Below, in pieces: positions 39,409 to 47,394 of a DNA stretch of 64,000 nt (position 1 is its first letter; each line of letters starts with the position of its first letter). The DNA comes from Neomoorella sulfitireducens (lineage in GTDB: Bacteria; Bacillota; DSM-521; Neomoorellales; Neomoorellaceae). The translations under genes were made by a program, and so were the position numbers. The stretch spans positions 62,001 to 126,000 of the forward strand of contig NZ_JANRHG010000008.1 of the NCBI RefSeq assembly GCF_024733845.1. Reading direction: 5' to 3'. Under the pieces are notes generated by a model, which worked only from the letters and a program-made list of their open reading frames with translations, searched no databases and was not told the DNA's origin.

Positions 39409-40203
39409 TTAAGTTTTGTTATTTTGCGCCGGAGGTTTTAGCTGGTGGTTGGGCGTAAAGTAATAGCGATAGGCCAGCAGGGTGGCCATAATGGTAGTCA
39501 GGGCCGTGGCGGCGGCCACCATATAAGTGACGACCACCTGATACCTGACGGCTGCCGCCGGGCTGGCCCCGGCAATGATCTGGCCGCTCATCATTCCCGG
39601 TAACTGGACGATGCCCACCGTCATCATGGTGCTGATGGTCGGTAACATGGCCGCCCGCAGGGCTGAACGCAGGTATGGCAGGACCGCCAGGTAAGCAGTC
39701 GCCCCCAGGGACAGGGCCGCCTCGATTTCTCCCCGGTGGGCCTTGATCTCCCCTGTCAGGCGGTTGATGGCCAGAGCGGCACCGATCATAGCGTTGCCCA
39801 CAATCATTCCGGCGATAGGGATAATATACTGGGGCTGATACCATGGTTTTACCTTTAAAACAATGCCGATGACAATGGCCAGGGTTATAATCCCGCCCAG
39901 AGCTATGGCCAGGAGCATAATGAAAAATAGGCCGGGCCAGCGCTCCTGTTGCCGGCGGTAGGCGTTGGCGGCAGCCACCAGTAACATAATACCTAAGGCC
40001 AGTATCACCAGGTACCAGCGGTTAAGGTTAAAGATCACCTGCAAAAGGTAACCGACGGCCGTGAGCTGGATAAAAGTCCTGAGGGTACCGATAAATAGAT
40101 CCCCGTGGAGGTCCAGGCGCTGCCACAAGGAAACGGCCAGGGTAATTCCTACGAGGATCAGGGCTAGGAGGAGATTGCCGTAGCCGATATTGATATACTG
40201 CAT
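39409..40203 (-). CDS. fetB: FetB/YbbM-family ABC permease
   Basis: This 264-residue UPF0014 membrane protein has about seven helices and the pattern ATLSLGATAYLAVLPYLRSALRAAMLPTISTMMTVGIVQLPGMMSGQIIAG-like block typical of FetB, seen here in pieces. With FetA it exports iron in E. coli; other substrates are possible. It lies two bases after fetA and is the last gene of that operon. Confidence 0.88.
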   Translation of the reverse strand: MQYINIGYGNLLLALILVGITLAVSLWQRLDLHGDLFIGTLRTFIQLTAVGYLLQVIFNLNRWYLVILALGIMLLVAAANAYRRQQERWPGLFFIMLLAIALGGIITLAIVIGIVLKVKPWYQPQYIIPIAGMIVGNAMIGAALAINRLTGEIKAHRGEIEAALSLGATAYLAVLPYLRSALRAAMLPTISTMMTVGIVQLPGMMSGQIIAGASPAAAVRYQVVVTYMVAAATALTTIMATLLAYRYYFTPNHQLKPPAQNNKT

Positions 40204-40205
40204 CC

Positions 40206-40961
40206 TTATCCCTCCAACTGCCCGGACAGGAAAAGCCTGCTGCGGGGGTCTTGCGGGGCAGTAAAAAACTGCTGGGCCGGAGCTGCCTCGACTATTTCGC
40301 CGTGATGCAGAAAAAGGACTTCATCGGCAACCTGGCGAGCCTGGTCCAGGATGTGGGTAACAAAGATAATGGTTAGTCCTAAACGGGATTTCAGGTCAAC
40401 CATCAAGTGCAGGATATTGGCCGCCGCCGTAGGGTCGAGGGCCGACGTCGGCTCATCAAGGAGCAAAACCTCCGGTTCGTTGGCAAGGGTGCGGGCCAGG
40501 GAGACCCGCTGCTGCTGGCCAATGGAGAGGCTGTCCGCCCGGCGGTCGAGGAGTTCTGTCCCCAGGCCCACCATCAGGATTAATTCCTTGGCCCTGGCCC
40601 GGGACAGCGAGATGCCACGCAGGCGAGGACCGAAGCTGATGTTCTCCAGCACTGTGCCGGGAAAGAGGGTTGGTAGCTGCCAGACCATCCCCACCCGCTG
40701 GCGCAGGGTAAATATATTGAGGCCCTTCAAGTCCTGGCCGTCAAGGGTAATACGGCCGGCAGCCGGATCCTCCAACCGGTTTAGAAGCCTGAGCAGGCTG
40801 GATTTACCGGAACCGGAGGGCCCGAGAACGGCGGTGATTTTCCCTTTAAGAAAGGATGTAGTTATCCTGTTCAGGATAATGACGGTCGTTACGTTCCCGG
40901 CGGTATTACGGCCGGGACGCTTCAGGGTTACCTCATTTAGCTCAAATTTTGCTTCCCCCAT
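40206..40961 (-). CDS. fetA: FetA/YbbL-family ABC ATPase
   Basis: This 251-residue ATPase has Walker A GPSGSGKSS, signature LSIGQQQR and Walker B LLLDEPTSALD. I placed the start at the ATG at 40961 because GGGAGGGGAG precedes it; the longest frame (41021) adds a Gly-rich stretch over the leader. Its partner is the permease downstream. The leader is a truncated relative of the SAM-I riboswitch nearby. Confidence 0.88.
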   Translation of the reverse strand: MGEAKFELNEVTLKRPGRNTAGNVTTVIILNRITTSFLKGKITAVLGPSGSGKSSLLRLLNRLEDPAAGRITLDGQDLKGLNIFTLRQRVGMVWQLPTLFPGTVLENISFGPRLRGISLSRARAKELILMVGLGTELLDRRADSLSIGQQQRVSLARTLANEPEVLLLDEPTSALDPTAAANILHLMVDLKSRLGLTIIFVTHILDQARQVADEVLFLHHGEIVEAAPAQQFFTAPQDPRSRLFLSGQLEG

Positions 40962-41062
40962 ATATACTCCCCTCCCACCCAGGGAACCGCTTCGTCCCGG
41001 GCAAAAGTTCTCCCCCGCCAATCAGAACTACATTTCAGGAAATCTTCCATCCCGGGTAAAAT

Positions 41063-41187
41063 AAAAACTCTTCCCGGATATAAGAAGAGGTTGGAGCCTG
41101 GTCACTTTATCTTCCAGAAGGTTTCCAGCAGAAGTTTTCCTGTGACACTTGGCACCTTCCGGCTCAATACCGGAGTTGGCGGGTTTA
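41063..41187 (-). other. Truncated SAM-I riboswitch remnant with terminator, upstream of fetA
   Basis: The minus strand keeps the 3' half of an S-box: AAACCCGCCAAC, a CCGG-based P3 hairpin, AAGGTGCCAA and CTGGAAGATAAAG. A terminator (CTCTTC/GGAAGAG then TTTTTAT) like that at 39053 follows. The 5' P1 strand and the 5' part of P2 are missing. The break falls at TTTAATAGTAAA, which also occurs upstream of the intact riboswitch at 39098, so about 57 nt appear to have been deleted from a duplicate of that leader. Confidence 0.75.
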
Positions 41188-41219
41188 CTATTAAACTACA
41201 ATATCCAAATGGGCATACT

Positions 41220-42830
41220 TTAAATTCCACACAGGCGCGGTGCTACTTTTGCCCCGGCGTCCTTTTTCCCTGACAGCAGTTCTACAAAAATCTCCATGAG
41301 ATGCGGGTCAAACTGCTTTCTCGCGCATCTCTTAAGCTCTTCCAAGGCCTCCTCGTGCGCCAGCGCACGGCGGTAGGGCCTCTCCGACGTCATGGCATCG
41401 TAGGCGTCAACTATAGCCAGGATGCGGCTCAAAAGATGAATTTGCTCTCCCCGCAAGCCCCGGGGATAACCCCGCCCGTCCCACCGTTCATGGTGTTGAA
41501 GAATATAAGGGGCTACCGGAGCCAGTTCCCCGGAAGAGAGGGCAATACGATACCCCACCTCAGGATGCCGCCGTACTTCTTTCCATTCTTCTTCTGTAAG
41601 AGGACCGGGCTTTAATAGGATACTATCCGGTACTGCCAGCTTGCCGATGTCGTGCACGTCCACCAGGAGGCGGAGATTATCCATTTCTTCGCGCGATAAA
41701 CCCACCGCTTCTCCCAGCAAGCAGGCAATCTCTTTCATGCGTTCCGTGTTGTGGAAGTCTTTCTCCTCTAAGGCTGCCTTGAGGGCGCGGATTACCGTCG
41801 CCCGCGGGTCTTTCACGCTGGCCAGCTTGTTCATGTACATCGCATCGTCTGCTTCCTTGTAGACCTCCCGCAGGGGGCGCGCCGCATCTTCTGCCGTCGC
41901 CGCCCCCACAGAGAGGCTTAAAGGAAGATCCGGGTGCTGGGCGGCGTCCCTTTCCGTTACTTCAATTATGCGCCTGGCCACTTCCTCAGCAGTCTCCCGG
42001 CCTGTTTGCGGCAGGATTATTGCAAACTCGTCCCCGCCAACCCGGGCCACAACATCAGACTCCCGGACACTGCTCGCGATCACCTTTGCCGCACGGCGTA
42101 AAAGCTCATCGCCCTGCTCGTGCCCCAGCATGTCGTTGACTATTTTTAAGCCGTCGAGGTCACAGAGAACGAGGCTGATGGGAAAAGAGCGGCTCTTCTC
42201 CATCCGCCCCAGTTCTTCCTCGAAGAACGTGCGGTTGTAAAGCCCGGTGAGGGCATCACGGGTACTCAAGCGCTTCAGTTCCTCTTCCATCCTCTTGCGC
42301 TCGCCAATGTCGCGGATGCACTGGACTGCCCCGAGCAGGTTTCCCTTATCGTCGTAGATTGGGGCTACAAGGGTCCAGAAATAAAGCCCCCTGCCGCCGC
42401 AGGCGAAAGGGGCAAAACCTTCGCCGACAAGAATATGACCCTTCCTCTCTATTTTCTCGTACTCTTGCTCCCAATCATTACCGTTACCGAGCAGGATGTT
42501 CACGAGAATGGGTCTCTGTTTGCCGAAAAATGGAACCGCGTAAGCGTATTCGCTTTTGCCCAGGATTTCTTCTTTCTTGACCCTTGTCATTTCCTCCATG
42601 ACCCGGTTCCACACTAGCACCCTCCCCTCGCGGTCCACGGCAAGGGTGGCGTCCGGGAGGCAATCGATGATCCTTTCAAAAAGTTCCAGCCTCTCCTCTG
42701 AGCTTTCCGGATGAACCCCGCTGCTGTCACTGAGCAGGAGTTCCAGAAGTCTCCTGGCCGTCCCGGTTTTTTCCTCCGGGAGAGCATCCACTAGTTGGTG
42801 AAGTTCATCTTTTTGCTGGTTTGGGTTCAT
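41220..42830 (-). CDS. PAS-GGDEF-HD-GYP cyclic di-GMP turnover protein
   Basis: This 536-residue cytoplasmic protein has a PAS domain (residues about 48-175), a diguanylate cyclase domain with intact VGGDEFAI (about 180-340) and an HD-GYP phosphodiesterase domain. The last shows VDVHDIGKLAVPD and HHERWDGRGYPRGL. It could both make and degrade c-di-GMP. A c-di-GMP-I riboswitch lies about 490 bp away on the other strand. PAS ligand is unknown. It has no membrane segments. Confidence 0.93.
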   Translation of the reverse strand: MNPNQQKDELHQLVDALPEEKTGTARRLLELLLSDSSGVHPESSEERLELFERIIDCLPDATLAVDREGRVLVWNRVMEEMTRVKKEEILGKSEYAYAVPFFGKQRPILVNILLGNGNDWEQEYEKIERKGHILVGEGFAPFACGGRGLYFWTLVAPIYDDKGNLLGAVQCIRDIGERKRMEEELKRLSTRDALTGLYNRTFFEEELGRMEKSRSFPISLVLCDLDGLKIVNDMLGHEQGDELLRRAAKVIASSVRESDVVARVGGDEFAIILPQTGRETAEEVARRIIEVTERDAAQHPDLPLSLSVGAATAEDAARPLREVYKEADDAMYMNKLASVKDPRATVIRALKAALEEKDFHNTERMKEIACLLGEAVGLSREEMDNLRLLVDVHDIGKLAVPDSILLKPGPLTEEEWKEVRRHPEVGYRIALSSGELAPVAPYILQHHERWDGRGYPRGLRGEQIHLLSRILAIVDAYDAMTSERPYRRALAHEEALEELKRCARKQFDPHLMEIFVELLSGKKDAGAKVAPRLCGI

Positions 42831-43256
42831 GCGCTCCGCCGTCTCCTTTGCGCATCTTTTTTATGACTATTTTTTCTTTTTCATAAAAATCTGGTGAGGG
42901 TCGAGTCTTCCACAAGCAGGACGCTCTTTTCCGGCAAGGCTAGCAGGATTTTCAGCCCTCCCTTCGAGACCGTTTCCGGTACCGGAATCTATTTTAAATT
43001 TGTCAAAGGTTTTATCCCTTTTTATCCCCCAGGGATAAATGCCGGATCGAAATGTTTGCCCCGGCTTCCTCGTCTAAAAGTTCATATTGCTATGTTTCCG
43101 TTCCCGCTAATCAAGTTAAAAATTCGACACAACCTCCCAGTTTCCTCTAAGGTTATCCGATCTTCGCAAAGAGTTTATACTTTTTACGTTTAACTGCCAG
43201 GAGAAGCAGTCTTTTTCCTTGCCCCGTATTCCTGGTAATAAGCCATTAGACTCCCC
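42831..43256. other. Gene-free AT-rich stretch between the GGDEF gene and the c-di-GMP leader
   Basis: No convincing coding frame was seen. A hairpin TTTATCCC...GGGATAAA with a 13-base loop lies near 43011-43040. The base composition is visibly more AT-rich than the genes. The region must hold the promoter of the PAS-GGDEF-HD-GYP gene, but no clear consensus was found. Confidence 0.5.
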
Positions 43257-43285
43257 TTGACAAAGGGAGCTTGTAAAGTTAATAT
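43257..43285 (+). promoter_or_regulatory. Sigma-A promoter of the c-di-GMP riboswitch transcript
   Basis: TTGACA, a 17-bp spacer and TAATAT lie about 33 bp upstream of the riboswitch on the plus strand. The -35 box is perfect. Confidence 0.88.
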
Positions 43286-43317
43286 GAAAGCACAACAAAT
43301 TGAAAAATAAGTTTTCT

Positions 43318-43410
43318 CTACCACCAAGGGCAAACCCGTTCGAAAGACGGGGACGCAAAGCCACGGGCCTTGATCTCATCTTTGAGATACGGCAGCCGGG
43401 CTGCCGGTAG
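43318..43410 (+). ncRNA. Cyclic di-GMP-I (GEMM) riboswitch
   Basis: The sequence has the GEMM-I blocks AAGGGCAAACC, CGAAAG, GGACGCAAAGCCACGGGCC, GGCAGCCGGGCTGCC, in the right order, with closing CTACC/GGTAG. The tetraloop-receptor layout is present. A terminator-like hairpin follows. The first frame after it is a broken FapA-like gene. Confidence 0.95.
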
Positions 43411-43427
43411 GAAGCGGCGGGACAGCA

Positions 43428-43468
43428 CCAGGCGCAGTCAAAAATAACGGCGGTTGCCTGGTTTTTTA
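43428..43468 (+). terminator. Expression-platform terminator of the c-di-GMP riboswitch
   Basis: CCAGGCG and a complementary CG-CGGTTGCCTGG pair across a T-poor loop and are followed by TTTTTTATTT on the plus strand. Confidence 0.8.
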
Positions 43469-43553
43469 TTTAAGCCACTGTCTTTTGCTGCGGTAGAGAG
43501 CAGAGGTGCCTTCTAAAATAACACGGTACGGCCTTTAAAAGGCGGTGATTGCT

Positions 43554-43849
43554 GTGAACGGCTGGCAAGGGCACCAGTGTTGGGCTGCAGTTAAAGACGG
43601 TAAACTTGTAATCGAGCACCCTGAAGGTGGTCCCTATCCCGTTATTATCCCCGGAAAAGGGATTAAAGGTGATTAAAGGTGATCGTTAACGGTAACGAGC
43701 GCCAGGATAAAATTGTAGTTACCCGGCAGGACAGCGTTACGCTCATCCCCCAGAACGAACGCCTGGAGGGGAGCTGGCAGCTGGTAATCGCCCCTGACAG
43801 GATGGCAGCAGCCGTGCTTAGAGCTGGACCTGTATTCCGGCAGGACTAG
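43554..43849 (+). pseudogene. Frameshifted fragment of a FapA-like (DUF342) protein
   Basis: A GTG start with an AGGCGGTGA site opens a 40-codon frame (VNGWQGHQC... ending KGIKGD), stopped by TAA at 43674. A second frame from 43679 to 43849 continues the same domain (VIVNGNERQDKIVV... to GPVFRQD). Joined, they resemble the N-terminal domain of FapA/DUF342 proteins (DGKLVIEHPEG, IIPGKGIK, VNGNE). The break coincides with a direct repeat ATTAAAGGTG-ATTAAAGGTG; removing 11 bases restores one frame. The rest of a FapA gene (several hundred residues) is absent. It is the target of the riboswitch upstream. Confidence 0.75.
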
Positions 43850-43923
43850 CATAAAACCACTGCTTTAACTAAAATATCCTTGCAATCTTCCCGCTTGAGG
43901 AGGCAGGGAAGTCGCCACCGTTT

Positions 43924-44709
43924 TTAACGTCGTAAATAAAAAACAGCTACCACCAGGGCGGCCAGGCAAATCCGGTACCAGGTAAACAGGAGGTAACTGC
44001 CGTGGCGCAGGTACTGCAGTAAAAACTTAATGGCTAAAAAGCCGACGACGGCTGCCGCCAGGACACCTAAAATAAAAGCCTGGTTGATGTCGGCCGGGGT
44101 TAAATCCTTTAGCTGCAGCAGGGCCGCCCCGCCAATAATCGGCACCGACATGAGGAAGGAAAAGCGGGCCGCCGTTTCGCGCTGCATCCCGGTAAGAAGG
44201 GCAGCCGACATGGTGATCCCGGAACGGGAGACGCCCGGGATTATGGCCAGGGCCTGGGAAATACCGACAATAATACTGTCCGCCAGGGTAATATCATCCA
44301 TTTGCCTGGTCTTGCGCCCCACCCGGTCGGCCCACCACAGGCCGGCGCCCATCAGGACCAGGGCCAAAGCAATGAGCAGGGGCGAGCGGAAAACTGTAGC
44401 CGCCTGGTCTTCCAGGAGGTAGCCAAAGATTGCCCCCGGTATGGAAGCAACAACCAGGTACCAGAAGAGGCGCCCGTCCTGGCTGCGAGGCTGAAATAAA
44501 CCGCAAACAACCAGTTCAATAAGATCCCGCCAGAAATAAAGGATTACGGCAATAAGGGTCCCCAGGTGCAGGGCCACGTCAAAGGTTAAGCCCGGGTCGG
44601 GCCAGCGGAAAAACCAAGGGAGCAAGACCAGGTGGGCGGAGCTGGATATAGGTAAAAACTCTCCGAGACCCTGGACCAGGCCAAGGACAACGGCCTGGAT
44701 AACGTTCAT
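43924..44709 (-). CDS. uppP: Undecaprenyl-diphosphatase UppP (BacA)
   Basis: This 261-residue membrane protein has the two active-site regions GEFLPISSSAHL and GVSRSG, with about eight helices. It dephosphorylates undecaprenyl diphosphate to recycle the lipid carrier of cell-wall synthesis. I placed the start at the ATG at 44709 because GGAGCG precedes it; the longest frame adds 16 residues. It converges on the FapA fragment. Confidence 0.94.
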   Translation of the reverse strand: MNVIQAVVLGLVQGLGEFLPISSSAHLVLLPWFFRWPDPGLTFDVALHLGTLIAVILYFWRDLIELVVCGLFQPRSQDGRLFWYLVVASIPGAIFGYLLEDQAATVFRSPLLIALALVLMGAGLWWADRVGRKTRQMDDITLADSIIVGISQALAIIPGVSRSGITMSAALLTGMQRETAARFSFLMSVPIIGGAALLQLKDLTPADINQAFILGVLAAAVVGFLAIKFLLQYLRHGSYLLFTWYRICLAALVVAVFYLRR

Positions 44710-44800
44710 CGCATGCGCTCCTTCAAAGTTTAAGTTACATAGCCAGTTTATCTTCACCCCGCCACAGTGTCAAGTATGAAGGGGTTTAAATTATGGTAAA

Positions 44801-45469
44801 TCAATATACGGTTATCAAATCCTTGATGTCGTTAAACCGGCTGGGCCCGATACCGGAAACATTTTGGAGGTCTTCGATAGTGCGAAAGGGTCCCTTCTGG
44901 TTGCGGTAGTCTATGATGCGCTGTGCCAGGGTGGGGCCGATCCCGGGCAGGCTGTCCAGCTCTGCAAGGCCGGCGGTGTTTATGTTAATTTTGCCGCCGC
45001 TCTTAGCGATACCGGCTGAACTTCCCCCGGAAAATCCCTGAGCCGCCGGCAGGCTGCTGCCCCCCACCCCGCCAGCTTCTCCCTGGCGGGGAACAATCAC
45101 CTGCTGGCCATCATATAAAGGCGCGGCCAGGTTCAGGGCATTGGCATCCGCTTCCGGCAATAAACCTGCCAGGCCGACGGCTTCATTGACCCTGGCCCCG
45201 GCTTTGAGCTCATATACCCCGGGTCTCTGCACCGCGCCGGTTACGTGGACCTGGATGGTTGACGGTTTAGAATCGTCAGCCAACCCTTCCCCCGCGACAG
45301 CTTCGGCGCCAGTGAGAGCTGCCGCGGCTTGGTCCCCCGCCACCACCCACGGTACCTCTTTCGCTGCCTGCCGTTCCTGCCAGCGGCCGTACTGGAGCCC
45401 GGCGCCAAAGAGGAAGGCGGCCACAAGACCTATAGCCAGCCAGCGCACCCGGCCGTCCCATTCCCACAC
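44801..45469 (-). CDS. comEA: ComEA-type DNA-binding protein
   Basis: This 222-residue protein has an N-terminal membrane helix (residues about 9-26), a SLBB domain (IQVHVTGAVQRPGVYEL) and a C-terminal double helix-hairpin-helix (ININTAGLAELDSLPGIG, LQNVSGIGPSRFNDI). It binds DNA at the cell surface for uptake by ComEC, whose gene is at 20.6 kb. An extended -10 promoter (TGGTATAAT) lies about 80 bp upstream. Confidence 0.94.
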   Translation of the reverse strand: MWEWDGRVRWLAIGLVAAFLFGAGLQYGRWQERQAAKEVPWVVAGDQAAAALTGAEAVAGEGLADDSKPSTIQVHVTGAVQRPGVYELKAGARVNEAVGLAGLLPEADANALNLAAPLYDGQQVIVPRQGEAGGVGGSSLPAAQGFSGGSSAGIAKSGGKININTAGLAELDSLPGIGPTLAQRIIDYRNQKGPFRTIEDLQNVSGIGPSRFNDIKDLITVY

Positions 45470-45547
45470 TTCCTATCACCCCGGGAAAAGTCCTTTAAGT
45501 AATTAACAATACGCCTCTAATCGTCTTTTTCCTGCCATCGACGCCAT

Positions 45548-45556
45548 ATTATACCA
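45548..45556 (-). promoter_or_regulatory. Extended -10 promoter of comEA
   Basis: TGGTATAAT on the minus strand is a perfect extended -10 box. No good -35 hexamer was seen, which is tolerated by extended -10 promoters. Confidence 0.6.
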
Positions 45557-45650
45557 CCAATGAAGTAAAAAAGTTCCCTATAGAAGGAAGAAGCTATAAT
45601 ATAATCCCGCTACCTGCTAACGTGGTGCCACCAGGGTAAATAAACGGACA

Positions 45651-45674
45651 AAGCCGGTAATTCACTACCGGCTT
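45651..45674 (-). terminator. Terminator after the ion transporter gene
   Basis: AAAGCCGGTA and TACCGGCTTT form a perfect stem with a five-base loop, 39 bp after the stop. T-runs are short on both sides. Confidence 0.7.
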
Positions 45675-45712
45675 TGTGACAGGCTATTACCCGCAGGTAA
45701 ACATGTAAGGAT

Positions 45713-47170
45713 TTAACGGAAAAAGAGAAGCGTGTCCAGGATAAAGAGGGGAATTAAAATCCCAATCGACCAGGCCATATAGCCGAAAAAGCTCGGCATG
45801 CGGATGCCGTTCTCTTCCGCTATGGAGCGCACCATAAAGTTAGGCGCATTGCCGATATAGGTATTGGCTCCCATAAACACCGCGCCGCAGGATACGGCCA
45901 TCAACATCTTGGAAGCCACCATTCCTACTGTGGTCTGGACACCGGCAGTCGCTCCCAGGCTGGCGGCGGTGGTCAAAAATACCAGGTAGGTAGGGGCGTT
46001 GTCCAGGAAGCTGGAAAGGACCCCCGTAGCCCAGAAAAACTGGGCTGGATGGGTTAAGCCCAGCTCGGCGCCGCGGGCGTGGAGGATGGCCAGGGCCGGG
46101 ATCATGGTCATGAAGATGCCGGCAAACAGTATAGCCACTTCCTTGATGGGACCCCAGGTGAAGCGATTATCGTTGCGGATAATCTGGGGTGTAGTTTTTA
46201 TAGACAGGAAGGCCGCCAGGAGAATGGCCACGTCACGGATTAGATTTGTAAAGGGCAACACTACCTTTTCCTCACCGTGTCGGAACAGGGTAACGCCGTA
46301 AAGCTCGCCTGTTTTCAGATCGGCGAAGGCGGGGTTCTTGGCCAGGACGCCGCTTAAAATGACGGCAGCAAGGATAATGCCCAGATAGATAAGGTTGTGT
46401 AACCCCTCGACGCGCAGGGGTTCCCGCCCGCCCTTCAATTCCGGGGCGCTTTCCTTGCGGTAAAAGTAATTATCGAGGAAATAATACAAGGCCAGGAGAA
46501 TGATCACATTAAAACCCATGGGAACGATCAAGCGCATCGTCCAGAAAAAGGGTACGCCCCGCAAATATCCCAGGAACAGGGGCGGGTCGCCGACAGGTGT
46601 AAGGGAGCCGCCGATATTAGAGATAAGGAAGATAAAGAAGATAATTATATGGGCCTTGTAACGTCGCCATTCGTTGGCCCGGATCACCGGCCGGATGAGG
46701 AGCATGCTGGCGCCCGTCGTTCCTACCCAGCTGGCCAGGGCAGTACCAATCAGCAGGAGCAGGACGTTGACGGTGGGACTCCCGCGCAGGGTCCCGCGCA
46801 GGATAATACCCCCCGACACCACAAAGAGGCCAAAAAGGAGGATGATAAAGGGCAGGTAATCAAGGAGATATACTTCTAAAGCCTGGTAAATGGCAGTCCC
46901 GCTGCCAAAGGCGATAAAAAAGGGAATAAAGAAAACCAGGGCCCAAAAGGCGCTTACCTTGCCCATGTTGTGCTCCCACCAGTGGACGTTAACCAGGGGG
47001 AAGATGGCTATGGACAGCAACATGCCTACAAAGGGCAGTACGCTCCACAAGGGTAAAAAATGACCCAGCTCATTGCCGCCCGATGCCCACGCCACATCGC
47101 TCAAGGCGAGAAAAGAACCGAACACCAGCAGCACTAACTGTAGAATTCGTTTAAGAGACATCCCATCCAT
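45713..47170 (-). CDS. Ion transporter superfamily protein, NhaD/ArsB/CitMHS type
   Basis: This 485-residue membrane protein has 11-12 helices and the NhaD-like motifs ISNIGGSLTPVGDPPLFLGYLRG and FLDNAPTYLVFLTTAAS. These are typical of the sodium/proton antiporter branch. Sodium export or anion transport are both possible. The longest frame starts at 47374, but GGAG just before the ATG at 47170 and a following hydrophobic segment support the shorter form. It is transcribed separately from leuS. Confidence 0.88.
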   Translation of the reverse strand: MDGMSLKRILQLVLLVFGSFLALSDVAWASGGNELGHFLPLWSVLPFVGMLLSIAIFPLVNVHWWEHNMGKVSAFWALVFFIPFFIAFGSGTAIYQALEVYLLDYLPFIILLFGLFVVSGGIILRGTLRGSPTVNVLLLLIGTALASWVGTTGASMLLIRPVIRANEWRRYKAHIIIFFIFLISNIGGSLTPVGDPPLFLGYLRGVPFFWTMRLIVPMGFNVIILLALYYFLDNYFYRKESAPELKGGREPLRVEGLHNLIYLGIILAAVILSGVLAKNPAFADLKTGELYGVTLFRHGEEKVVLPFTNLIRDVAILLAAFLSIKTTPQIIRNDNRFTWGPIKEVAILFAGIFMTMIPALAILHARGAELGLTHPAQFFWATGVLSSFLDNAPTYLVFLTTAASLGATAGVQTTVGMVASKMLMAVSCGAVFMGANTYIGNAPNFMVRSIAEENGIRMPSFFGYMAWSIGILIPLFILDTLLFFR

Positions 47171-47394
47171 CCTTTCTCCAGTTTCCCTCGATACGCGCAA
47201 CATTTTAACCCTACTAGAGCCATTTTTTCCAGCCTTTTTGACGAAAACAGGGCAGGAACCGTTGATACCCTCTTTTACCAATGGGGTGGGATACCGCCTT
47301 TTATAATCACGCCCTGTGCTGTAAGCCGGGAGGGTCGCAGGTAGACCTGTGACTGCCCTCCCGGAGCCTACCAACCCTGATGGCCGGATCGCTT

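Noticed and set aside
43116-43379. Minus-strand ORF of 87 codons over the c-di-GMP riboswitch
   Set aside because: It is antisense to a well-supported riboswitch and promoter and has no recognisable domain.
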